Origin: JADFQT01 sp965216025
GTDB lineage: Bacteria; Chloroflexota; Dehalococcoidia; Lucifugimonadales; UBA3495
NCBI GenBank assembly: GCA_965216025.1
Contig: CBDCEX010000013.1
Coordinates: 310,001 to 374,000, forward strand
DNA length: 64,000 bases
Reading direction: 5' to 3'
Position numbers and translations under genes: made by a program. Each line of letters starts with the position of its first letter. Position 1 is the first letter of the stretch. Under the pieces are notes generated by a model. The model was given only the letters and a program-made list of their open reading frames with translations, had not been told where the DNA came from and did not search any database. Positions 53,106 to 62,789 of this stretch are shown here, piece after piece.

Positions 53106-53741
53106 CTAATGGAGCATGGTTGCGGCTCTGTGGTCAAGCTCCTTTTGCAACTCCTCCACGTCGCATTCGACTAGATTGGCGTGGTCCCTCAACATTTCTG
53201 CGAAGGTCGGCAGTTCGCAACGTTCGACTTGAGACTCTTGGGACCACAATTTGGAGCGCATGAACGCTTTAGGGCAATGAGTGAACACCTCTTGGACGTC
53301 TACCACAATTGCCAGTTTAGGTAATTTACCTTGATAGGCCATGCTTTCAAGCAATGCGTTGTCTCTAACGAGACGGACTTTACCGTTGACTCTCAGGGTT
53401 TCATTCATTCCGGGTATCATGAAGAGTAGACCCACCTGTGGGTTGTTTATCATGTTTATCAAGGTATCCAGTCGGTTATTTCCAGGTAGGTCGGGAATGG
53501 CTAGAGTGGTGTCGTCGAGCACCTGGACGAATCCTGGGTAGTCTCCCTTGGGGGACACATCGCAGCGACCAGAAGCGTCCGAAGTACCGAGAAGGATGAA
53601 TGGGCATTTACCAATGATCGCTCGGCAGTGGTGGTCCAGTCGGTCAATCTGTTTGTTCTGGGAGCGAGCTATCGGCGAGCCAAAAATATCCCGTAATTCT
53701 GTTTCTTGGGTAAGCACATCGGCAAAGCTAACCGTAGTCAT
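53106..53741 (-). CDS. Pyridoxamine-5'-phosphate-oxidase-like FMN-binding protein
   Basis: 211-aa split-barrel protein of the PPOX-class group (MSMEG_1061-like). IIGKCPFILLGTSDASGRCDVSPKGDYPGFVQVLD and PGNNRLDTLINMINNPQVGLLFMIPGMNETLRVNG are typical, and the C-terminal helices (LWSQESQVERCELPTFAEML) match the longer subgroup. These bind FMN, heme or F420; the actual cofactor is unknown. It lies 47 bases upstream of the DNPH1-like gene on the same strand and may be its operon partner. Confidence 0.88.
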   Translation of the reverse strand: MTTVSFADVLTQETELRDIFGSPIARSQNKQIDRLDHHCRAIIGKCPFILLGTSDASGRCDVSPKGDYPGFVQVLDDTTLAIPDLPGNNRLDTLINMINNPQVGLLFMIPGMNETLRVNGKVRLVRDNALLESMAYQGKLPKLAIVVDVQEVFTHCPKAFMRSKLWSQESQVERCELPTFAEMLRDHANLVECDVEELQKELDHRAATMLH

Positions 53742-54214
53742 TTTTCCTCCGAATCCTGTTTGTCCGATCGCATCCTAACCGGCGAGCCATTAAGAGTAAA
53801 GGCAAACATCCCAACTCCGGGTATGGGTGCATCCCGGAGCGGGTAGGTCAACGCCAGACAGCCCATTCAGATGGATAGCCCGGCCTGGGGTGGCCACACG
53901 CGCCTGGTTTACTGGTCAACGAATCACTGACATGCTCCTTCAAGAACTTAACCGGGATTCCCCAGATCAAACCACCTTTCCTGGATATAGCTCCCGCGGG
54001 GATACCGCCAAATATAATCCCGCATTCCAAGGGCGTCAAATGCGGTCTGATGCGGCCTGATTCACTCAAAGTCCCCGCTTTCATTGGGCAACCACTGTAC
54101 TGCCAAGCGTAAAAGCCCCAAACCGCTTGTCTACGCCCAAGTCTCGCCCTTGGGAAGCTCTTTTGCCCTGTGCGACCCCGTAACCGTAACCAATCCCGAC
54201 GCTCCTAAAGTGGA
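53742..54214. other. 473-bp gap without a convincing gene
   Basis: A 78-codon minus-strand frame (53848-54084: ECGIIFGGIPAGAISRKGG) has a protein-like composition but no ribosome site and no recognised family. It could be the remnant of a gene cut by the IS1380 element at its left. No terminator or repeat of the dispersed family was seen. Confidence 0.4.
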
Positions 54215-55546
54215 CTAGCCAGGAACCAGCCTAAGCCGGCCAATTCGTTCCAGTATCCCGCCTAGCATTTCCCGGCTCACGAGCACCTCAGCAAGCTGAA
54301 ACACCAGCCTTCCGGCATGGCGCACCAACCGTCCTCCAGTCTTGATCATCCTGGTCTGCAGACTGGTCAACGACCAGTGCTTCATTGCCTCCGGTAAGGC
54401 TAGCCTTCTCATGGAGTTGCCCAAGTTGTAAGCCAGTACGAACAACTCCAGCCTGACCTGATTGGCCACGAACTTGTGGCAGGACAACCTGGTCCAGTTC
54501 AGGGCGTACTTGCCTTCTTTTATCCATTGCTCCGCCGTCCCTCGGCCATTGTAAAAGCGGACTATCCCGATGTTTGGATAGCTCAGATTGGTGACGATGA
54601 AGCCCACTCTGGGAAACAGTTCTCCCTGGTGCCACTCCACCTTAGAGACCACTCTCCGAGCAACGTTCCAGCTCTGGGCCTGGTAGACGAAGTCATGATA
54701 GGAGACGATGGGCTTCGGGGAAAGCCACTCCGTAGGCCGTATTAGCCGGGGCGCTATCTCCCGCTGCAGCACCTGGTTGGACCGCAGCCTGATGGCGTAG
54801 CCGATGTTTCTTGCTTCCAGATAATCGTATATCTCCGGCTTGGCGAAGGCGGCGTCAGCACGAAACAGCAGCCTGACCGCTGCTGTCAAATAACGCTCCA
54901 CCACCGGATCAAGGACTTCTTGCCAATCATCGGCACTGTGGACGTTGCCTGACCGTAGCTTAGCTGCTTCACAATCCCCGAACTGGTTGAACAGAAAGAG
55001 AGGGTGATAGCAGACGCATTCAAAGTGGCCGTTATAGGCTGCTCCCTCCTGCTGGCCGTGCACTGGACTCTCGGAACTGTCCATATCCAGGATTACTCGC
55101 CGGTGTAGGGTATGGGCCATAGCTCGTTCCACCCACTGGGTATTTATTCGTGCCAGCCCCTTCAGGTTGTCCTCTTGGGTCAGGAACTCCGTCTCGAACC
55201 GGCCCATCTCACTGGTGCTGGCTCCTTTCCGCTCCGAGCCTTGCCATCCCACGATCACTCGCATGGCTGGGTCTTGGGAAAGGCGCACTGCGTCATTGGT
55301 GTCGTCGTAGCCGGCCAAGCGGCTGTAGATCGACTGTCTTAGCAGCGGAACCAGGTGGTGAAGGATATTGCGTCCGGTACGGCTTTCCTGGAGGTAGTCC
55401 TCAGCGATTTCGGTAAGGCCCAAGGCATCATCAAACTCTCGAAAGGCAAGAAGACCAGCGTCGGAGGTGATGGTTGAGCCGTGAAATTCCAGGCGGACTT
55501 TGGGGTTGAATTGGAGCCGGAGAGGGGCTTTTTCGCCGTCACCCAT
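54215..55546 (-). CDS. IS1380-family transposase
   Basis: 443-aa transposase, intact. RLEFHGSTITSDAGLLAFREFDDALGLTE is the characteristic N-terminus; the first Asp is in VILDMDSSESPVHGQQEG, the second near LLFRADAAFAKPEIYDYLE, and the Glu region is IKEGKYALNWTRLSCHKF. The element ends were not resolved by eye. The gene is inserted between the PPOX gene and the multicopper oxidase, and no second copy is present in the window. Confidence 0.93.
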   Translation of the reverse strand: MGDGEKAPLRLQFNPKVRLEFHGSTITSDAGLLAFREFDDALGLTEIAEDYLQESRTGRNILHHLVPLLRQSIYSRLAGYDDTNDAVRLSQDPAMRVIVGWQGSERKGASTSEMGRFETEFLTQEDNLKGLARINTQWVERAMAHTLHRRVILDMDSSESPVHGQQEGAAYNGHFECVCYHPLFLFNQFGDCEAAKLRSGNVHSADDWQEVLDPVVERYLTAAVRLLFRADAAFAKPEIYDYLEARNIGYAIRLRSNQVLQREIAPRLIRPTEWLSPKPIVSYHDFVYQAQSWNVARRVVSKVEWHQGELFPRVGFIVTNLSYPNIGIVRFYNGRGTAEQWIKEGKYALNWTRLSCHKFVANQVRLELFVLAYNLGNSMRRLALPEAMKHWSLTSLQTRMIKTGGRLVRHAGRLVFQLAEVLVSREMLGGILERIGRLRLVPG

Positions 55547-55872
55547 CAGGTGCCTCCATGATGCCTACGGCATCTTACTGCAAAGTGACATATCATGGAG
55601 TTATTATAGCTGGGAACACGCAAAAAAGGGCCCATAATTAGACAATGGTTGAAAGACCATCGACGAATTACTGAGAAAGCTTTTTAGCCATATGGGAAAT
55701 GTGGGCTTAAGCCTGAGCGGCCAAGAAATTTGGGTCAATTGGGAAAGCAGTGAACGCCACATTCTGCCGATTACGGATTACGGATTATGGATTCCCTGGA
55801 CAATCGCCATACAGGTCCAGACGCATAACCCACCTCTTCTTGAATAGCAAGCGAGGTTGGGCCGCTCCAGTC
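55547..55872. other. 326-bp gap between IS1380 and the multicopper oxidase
   Basis: Presumably includes the right end of the IS1380 element (near 55560-55620) and the 3' flank of the oxidase gene. A tandem heptamer, ATTACGG three times (last unit ATTATGG), occurs near 55775-55797. No gene is supported. Confidence 0.4.
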
Positions 55873-58800
55873 TCAATTGCGCTTTTCGTATTCAATTTGA
55901 CGGTTTTGATGTAGATTTTCTGAGACGTTCGAGTTTCGCAATTTTCTCAGGGGAACAAGGGTATTGACATCGGCACCAGCCGGGTATACCCGAAAAATGC
56001 CCCAGAGCCCGGCTTCGCGATAAGGCTCCCGATGGTCACCATACAAATAGTCACCGGTAACGCTGGTTCGGCCCCCGGCGCCGAAGGCTATCCTGATGGT
56101 CAACGCTTCGAGGCCACCTACCTGAACCGAGCTCAGCATGTCGGCGCCAATCCTGCCCGGCTCCAGGGGCCACTGATGGCCCTCCATGGTGAAGATATGA
56201 GCTTGCTCACTGAAGGGCACTAGCACATGTATCCTCACCTCCTCACCGGCGAAGGCTTCCATGATTGGCGTTTTCGGGTCGCCGTGGACTTCGCGGCTAA
56301 ACACTAGGGAGGTATCTCCCTTCCGGGCCAGGCGGTCCGACAGGGGCTCCGTGCGGTAGTTCAATCCGACCACCCCTTTCACCTGCTCGGAGTAGGGCAT
56401 GATGGCCGTGCCAATGATCTCGTCCTCATCCTGGATGAAGAGAGCAAAGTCACGATAGCTGGGACCATCAGGGGGATGAACGTCCGCCCGCCAGCTAGAC
56501 TTCATGGACAGATCCTCTCCGGTCGCCGGATGAGTGAACCCAGCACCCTTGGGACCAACAATTATCGCCCCATAGAGGCCCAAGCCGGGATTTTCCGTTA
56601 CGTTACCCCAGTCCCGAAGCAGCACCGCCGTTTCACCAACTTCGGGGTGAGCGTAGAAGGTGTAGGTGCGGGTTTCATCGGGGGCCACCGCCTGCAGGGG
56701 GTTGAATCCCGCCTCAATTCCCATGGAATCTTTCGGGTCGTAGGCCAGCATATCGGCGTGCAGGGACACCGATCCCAACCGGGTTTGGTTCTTGAGGCGG
56801 ACCTTTATGCAGTCCCCAACGTTGACGCGTAGGACCAGAGGCTGGGGAACTTCGGCGCCGGATAGAACCGTCTCTCGCTCTTCCTGCAAAACGTAGAGCT
56901 TGCCGAGGTCCCCGCCCAGCATAGGTAGGGGAGCCTCGATAGCGGCGACGGCAAACTCCTTCTGCGGAGCGCCGGCCGGGCAGACGGAGGCCGCCGGTTG
57001 AGGGATCGCCTCATGGTCGGGCAGTTTTCCGAGGGTCGTGTTGGTTGTGCCATCGTAAACCCGTATGATTCCCCAACTGCCTTCCCGGAGTTTGAAGGAC
57101 CGGCCACTGTAGTAGAGATAGTCGCCCGGTTGGCCCTGGGGGCCGCCTGCCCTGGGTATTACCAGGTGGTACCGTTCCGAGATACCAATGTGTACCGTGT
57201 TGATGGGCGGCGACGTATCGCCGAACGGCTCCGCCCGGAACCAGTGTCCGTCGATGTGCAGCGTATGTACGTCGTTGGCCCCACCGACTAGGCCTCGGAC
57301 CAGGATGGGGTCCCCCAGGAAAGACTCTAAAATGGGCGTCTCTGGATCGCCGTGGACCTGGCTGCTGAAAAGGCGGGACGGGTCACCGCCTCGGGCTGCC
57401 AGAGGCTCAGCCCGCAGGTTGAAAGTGCTGCCGCTGGAGTCGCCAACTTTGGGCCAGGGTGTTGTCGTCCTGGATGAACAAGACCAGCTCGCGGAAGCTG
57501 CCAACTACGTCAGTCGAGACCCGGGCGTCGGTATGGACGTCCACCACCGGCCCGCTTTTAACGTCGACCCCGCTGTGGGGATCAGGGTAGGTGGAGCCTG
57601 GTGGTTCGGCAATTAGCGCCCCGAACAGGCCGTGCTTCCAGGAAGTTAGGGCGCTCACGTGGTCGTGAAAATAGACGGTGCCAAACTGCACGTCAGGGTA
57701 CCAGCGATACCGCACAAACTCCGTGCTCACAATCTCGCCCTGGGCATGGGGATATCGGAGGGGCTCCTCAAATGTCAAGGTATTCCCCTCTATTTCCTTA
57801 ATACGCTTTATCTCGAAGGTCTCCTCCTGGTCCATCCCGACTCCAACCAAGGTCCCAGGATGGAAGCGCTGAACATCGCTGAGAGCCACCCTGTCTTGCC
57901 CCGCAGTAGTGTTTACTCGAAAAGTCTCCCCCTCCGCCGTAAAGGGGCGGACCGAGGTTTCGTAGTTGAAGCCGGTGTTCACTCCATCGCTGCCCTGAAT
58001 GTCGAATTGGACGAAGTGGATGTGAATGTTGATCTTGCTAAAAAAGCCGTTCTCCTCTAGCTCGCTTTTGAATAGAATGTCAATGCAGTCCTCGCCGGCG
58101 TTAGCCCGTATCGCCAATGGGGTCTTCAGGTGGTCGTTACCCCGGGTCTGCTCCTCCTCTTCCTTCAAAACATAAAGCTGGCCCACCGTGTCCACCAGGT
58201 TGGCTTGCTGGCCCATTCAGCGTAATGGGCAGGTTGATGGCGTGAACAACAAACTCCTGCAGCTTCGTCCCTGACGGGCAAAGACTTCCCGGTCCGTTCT
58301 CCCCAGGTTGGGGCGGATCCCTTCCTTGCTGGATAGGGGAAAGGAAGGGGGCCGGGCCATGATTGGGCGCAAAGGGTGGCCGCTGGCCCAGATGTGGGCG
58401 CAGAAACGGGTAGGCCAGCTTACCGGTCTGGGGATTGAAGTACAGGACGGGCCGGACGCCGGGGTCCGAAGAGCGAAAGCCGGCCCAGACCCGTCCTGTG
58501 TCCGGTTCGTTCAGGTAAAGGTTACCCTCCCGGCGCCAATCTAAAACTGACGCGTCGTAGCCTTGGGAGACGCCTTGGGGCGGAAGCTGGCGCTCTACCC
58601 AGTCGACCAGATCGCCCTGAGGGATCCGGAAACTTTTCCCCTTCCAGTCAAGCGTCTGCCCGACCAATTCCAGGGAAGTCACGGCAGATTTCATTGCGCC
58701 GCTGCGGTCGGGCAGTTCCTGCAAAGCTGGTAGGTCGTCTTGAGAGACGGAGCCATCTTGCAGGGTGTTATAAACCCGCCAGAACATCCACATCCCGGCG

Positions 58801-59438
58801 ATGTAGTGGTGGGCCACGTGGCAGTGGATCAGGAAATCCCCGGCGCTCTCCTGGCAGTCCCCACTGCCGCATTCGTTTTCCAGGTCGTAATTTTCCGAGG
58901 GACCGATCGCCTGGGAGTCCAGGCGCTCCGAAGCCTGAGGCAGCAGGGCCGGATGTTTGTCAAAGCCGCGGTCAAAGCCAGTGGGCTCCGTCTTAGGCTG
59001 CCGACGCCAGCGAATTGCGCCGCCATGCACGTGATGCACATGGAAAACCTCGGAGCCACCGTGGACAACTCGCTGCTTCACCGGGTCCCCCAGATAAGCC
59101 CTGGCTATCGGCGTAGCAGGATCGCCGAAAACGTAGGAGCTGTAAGCCTGGGAAGGGTCGGTGAACCCGAAGGTCTCCTGCTGAAGCTGCAGCCGGTTCC
59201 GGAAGGGCTCACTGCGGTAATTCAGGGCACGGCTACCCGGCTTGTAGGCGGCAGTTAATTCGTCGACCAGCGGGACCCGTCCGCCGCTCTTGTTCAAATG
59301 GCGGTACCGCTCGTTGCCCACCTCATGGTAGACAATGGCGAACTCCCGGAAATCGCTTCCTATGGGGTCCTGAATAATGGCCGCCCATCCGCTGCGCAGC
59401 TCCCGGCCACTTAACGGGTCCAGGTACACAGAGCCTAG

Positions 59439-60890
59439 TACTACAACGACGGGTTTAAGGTGGCGGCTCCATCCTGCTTTCGCGGCGGGTGGAGCGGCGT
59501 CTCTCGTGGGAACGGCGAGCCCGTTCGTTGCGTAGCTGCGTATCCTCCAGCCACAACAGCAATTGATCGGGCCCGAACTGCTCCCGGGGCAGCATCTCCC
59601 GCACCACCCGGTACACCTGTGGCCTCGTGATCCGGGGCATCTTTTTCCCCCCAATCCTGCTGCAGGCTCAGCAGGAACGCCCCACCCAGCAGGCACATGG
59701 CTATGTGGTGATGCCACCCTGCCCAGCTGCGGGTCTCGTATTCGTCCAGCCCCACGTCACCCTTCTCAGTCTCGAACTCCGTTTCAATGCGCCACCTGGA
59801 CCCACCCACGTAGGCCAGAGTCTCCAAGGTTGTGCCCTCGGGAGCGTTGGACAGGTAGTAGCGGGGCTCGCTGCCGTCCAGGTTCCGGCGCCAGACGGCC
59901 CACAGTTCCTCGCCGGGCTTGCGCCTCCTGGTGGCCCGCACCCGCTGGGCACTGAACCGGTAGGTGCGCGGCCCCTGGCTTCCCTGGGCCACCGTTATCT
60001 CCCGCCAAGCCTCATCCGGCAGTTCATCACCGCGCTGCTCCATGGTCCGCCGCTGCCCAGGCCGCAGCTTGGGTTTGCGGGGGCGGCCGAACCCCGGATA
60101 TTCCGGACTGGTCCAAGCCGGGTCCAAGGGCCAGACCGTAGTGCCGCCCGGAACGTCCAGCACGTAGCGCATCCCCAGGGCCGCCAGTCCCTCCCGGAAG
60201 GTCGGCGACATCCCGAAGGCGTCGTCTCCGGCAACCCACTCGGCCCTGAGGTAGCCCAACTCCAGGACCCGCTCCAGCATCTCCAGGGCCAACTCCGTCT
60301 TTGACCGGTAGTTCCGCCGGTCCTCCGGCACACCCGCCGCAGCACACCGGTCCTGGTCGGAGGTCCAACTCTTGGGCAGATACAGCCGCTTGTCCACCAA
60401 CGCCCGGCCCAGCGGGCTGACGTAGGCCAGGAACATCCCACCCTGGCAGTTGGCCACCTTGCCCAGCCTGCCGCAGTACTGCCGGGCCACTCCCGCCGAT
60501 TTCCTGCCCTGCTTGGGGAAGTCGCTGCCATCGAACACCCACACCGCCTCCGGGTGTCCCAGCCTGGGGGCCAAGTATTCCTGCAACCGCCCTATGACTG
60601 TCTCATCGGACCACCGGGCCTCGGTGAGAAAGCGCTGCATCGCCCGGGCCGAGATGCCCACCGATTCCGAGAGATTCTCGGCGTTGCGCCGCTCCTGGTC
60701 CTGCACCAGCAGCGCCTGAAGGTAATTCCCGCTGTGATCCCGCCACTGCTTGCGGCCGAAGGAGGCCGCAAAGAAGGCGTGGAATTCCTGAAGGCTGTCG
60801 TAGACCCGCTCGAAGCTCGCCGCATCCATCACTCAAACCACCCAACATCATCTGTCCAGCCATCCTACCAGACAACTCGTCGTTGTAGTA
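59439..60890 (-). mobile_element. IS701-family element
   Basis: 1452 bp. Terminal inverted repeats TACTACAACGACG at both ends, flanked by the four-base target CTAG (59435-59438 and 60891-60894). It sits in the multicopper oxidase and shares its right-hand CTAG with the neighbouring MITE. Confidence 0.92.
59455..60832 (-). pseudogene. IS701-family transposase with a C-terminal frameshift
   Basis: DDE transposase: MMDAASFERVYDSLQEFHAFF, VWVFDGSDFPKQGRKSAGVARQYCG (first Asp), EWVAGDDAFGMSPTFREGL (second Asp) and RWRIETEFETEKGDVGLDEYE (Glu). Near 59647 a run of six G followed by five A breaks the frame. The C-terminal end resumes as MPRITRPQVYRVVREMLPRE and LRNERARRSHERRRST, the expected tail of this family. 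With five G the frame would be continuous. If not fixed, the ORF reads on to 59441 with an unrelated tail. Either an inactivating indel, an assembly error, or frameshifting. Confidence 0.85.
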
Positions 60891-60894
60891 CTAG

Positions 60895-61065
60895 AAGTCT
60901 GGCCGGAAAGCCATTGGCCGGGTTTCGCGCTACGCCAAGCAGACGTATTCCAGTCTTATACGGCATGGCAGTGTATGCAATACGTTTCAAGAACCCACTG
61001 TTATATCGACAATTGTCGCTAAGAAAACGACGGTTTGTGGAGAATCGGGGTTTCCGTCCGAGTTT
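60895..61065 (-). mobile_element. 171-bp MITE-like element, copy 2
   Basis: Same length as the element at 41059-41229 and its reverse complement, with CTAG at both sides (60891-60894 and 61066-61069). It lies directly beside the IS701 insertion inside the multicopper oxidase. Compared with copy 1 it differs at roughly one base in eight, so the two are not very recent duplicates of each other. Confidence 0.85.
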
Positions 61066-61315
61066 CTAGGGGCTCCACGACCAGGGCGCCGAAGAGGCCG
61101 TGGTTGGTCTGGAGGCGGGAATCTCCATGGCTATGAAAGTAATGGGTCCCCTCCGGCTCGTCCAGTTCCACCATCCATTCGTAGGTGAGGTCTGCCCCAG
61201 GCAATATTTTAGCGGCGGCGTTGGTAGCAATGGCCGGAGCGCCGGTTTCGGCGAGGTGGAGACCGCTGCCGTGAAGATGAAAGCTGGCTGGCTCGGTATT
61301 GTTTAGAGCGTTACC

Positions 61316-62565
61316 TAAACCAAAGCTAAGGTGAAACCTACATAAAGCGAACCCGAAGAGGAGTTGCGATATTCTGTAAAAGAAGTCGAGTGGCGGTGGT
61401 GGAAGGGATGAAGGAAATAGTGCAACTCATGGAAGAGTGGCAACTCATGGAAGAGTGGCAACTCAATGTAGGTGACTTACGGGAAAGGATGTATCGAGCG
61501 CCAACACCTCGAGAGCGAGAGCGATGGCACGGGCTATGGTTGTTGGCCCAAGGGTGGTCGGCTATCCAGGTGGCTGAGGCTTTGGACAGAGAGCCTCATA
61601 CCATTGGAAACTGGCTGGGCAACTTTCGCCGAGGCGGGGCCCAAGGTTTGGTCTTTGAACAGACTGGGGGTTCCCCCCCGTCTTGAACCGAGGTCAAGAG
61701 AACCAACTGAAGTCTGCGGTGCAAAATCCGCCCGGGGAGGCGGGGATTGAATTGTCCAACTGGAACTGGAAAGTAGTAAGGCAATTTCTCAAGCAGAGCT
61801 TTGACCTGGGGCTGAGTCGGAGCAGTTGCTTGAACTACCTCCATCGGTTGGGCTTCGTGCTGAAGCGACCCAAGAAACGCCTCCTGAAAGCCAAGGATGA
61901 AGAACGGAAAGCCTTCGTCCTCCAGTACAGCCAAATCCGAGAGGAGGCCAAGAGAGTGGAGCCAAGATCTTCTTCGTGGATGAAGCCCACTTTCGGGCCG
62001 ATGCCGACCTGCGAGGCAAATGGGTACTCAAGGGAGAGGCAGCGCTGGTGGACTCCACCAGTCCCCGGTGGGGAGAGAAGGCCTGCTACTACTCGGGAGT
62101 TTGCTTGGAGGCTGGGGAGGTGGAAGCCATGGAAATAGCCGGCAACAGCAATGCCGAGACCTCCACCGCCTTTTTACGGCAGCTAAGAGCAAACCATCCT
62201 GGACCTCTGGTAGTAATCTGGGACAATGGGCCAGCCCACCGAGGAGCAGCGATTCGCAGCTATTTGACCACTCCTGACTTGCAGCTGAGGCTGGTGGCCT
62301 TACCGGCCTACAGCCCAGACTTCAACGCCGACGAAGCCGTCTGGGACTGGGCCAGAGAAGAGGTCACGGCCAACGAATGCCTGGGAACAAAAGCCAAAGT
62401 CCAAGAGAAGATGAATGCATTCTTCGGCGGGCTAATTCATCGTAAGGATGAAGTGAAACATCGCTGCCGAACCCGGTTACAGGCCCGAGCCGATGCTTTG
62501 ATCTTTACACCTGCCGTGCCTTTGCCATCACTGCCCAATGTAGTTCCCACCTTGGCTTTGGTTTA
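61316..62565 (+). mobile_element. IS630-family element, copy B
   Basis: Ends identical to copy A (TAAACCAAAGCTAAGGTG at the left, CACCTTGGCTTTGGTTTA at the right), with the TA target at 61316-61317 and 62564-62565. It interrupts the multicopper oxidase after ...LILRVNQGECLRVK. Excising it and keeping one TA gives RVKLGNALNNTEPASF, restoring a continuous frame. Confidence 0.92.
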
Positions 62566-62566
62566 G
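61390..62566 (+). pseudogene. IS630-family transposase, frame-broken (copy B)
   Basis: Same organisation as copy A. It carries an extra 18-base tandem duplication (LMEEWQ repeated) at its N-terminus. The C7 break near 61672-61680 is shared with copy A. A one-base deletion in GAGGCCAAGAGAGT (copy A has GAGGCCCAAGAGAGT) at about 61946-61950 breaks the frame. Its last part, LRANHPGPLVVIWDNGPAHRG to PNVVPTLALV, is open where copy A is broken. Neither copy alone encodes an intact transposase. Confidence 0.85.
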
Positions 62567-62789
62567 CTTAACCCGCAGACATTCGCCCTGGTTAACCCGC
62601 AGAATCAGTGGCTGGATCCCATCCCCCTGCAGCCCCAAAGATGCGGCAGGCTCCCCCTGGTCCAGGCGCGCGGCTCGGTTCTGCGCCTCTTCCATCCGCA
62701 CCCGCTTCAACTCCTCTTTCAGGACGTACATGCGCCCCACGGGGTCGTAGTCCAGGAAGTGATTCAGGGTAATTTCTACGCTTATAGCT

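Larger units (their letters stand above)
55873..62789 (-). pseudogene. Very large multicopper oxidase, split by three elements and two frameshifts
   Basis: The coding pieces are 62566-62789, 61066-61315 and 55873-59434; together they give about 1345 residues, with the N-terminus outside the window. Copper motifs: TEPASFHLHGSGLH, GTHYFHSHGDSRLQTNHGLFG, EVFHVHHVHGGAIRW and the T1/T3 site FLIHCHVAHHYIAGMWMFW. Three repeats of an EP-rich cupredoxin unit (EPFRNRL..., EPLAARGG..., EPLSDRL...) are seen. Size and multi-domain form recall MnxG-type manganese oxidases, though that function is only a guess. Removing the IS630 (keeping one TA) and the MITE plus IS701 (keeping one CTAG) restores the frame exactly. 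Single-base breaks near 58212 and 57450 remain, so the gene is dead or misassembled. Confidence 0.85.

Noticed and set aside
53848..54084. 78-codon minus-strand frame as a gene
   Set aside because: No ribosome site, no family resemblance, and its 3' neighbour is a transposon; kept only as a note on the gap.
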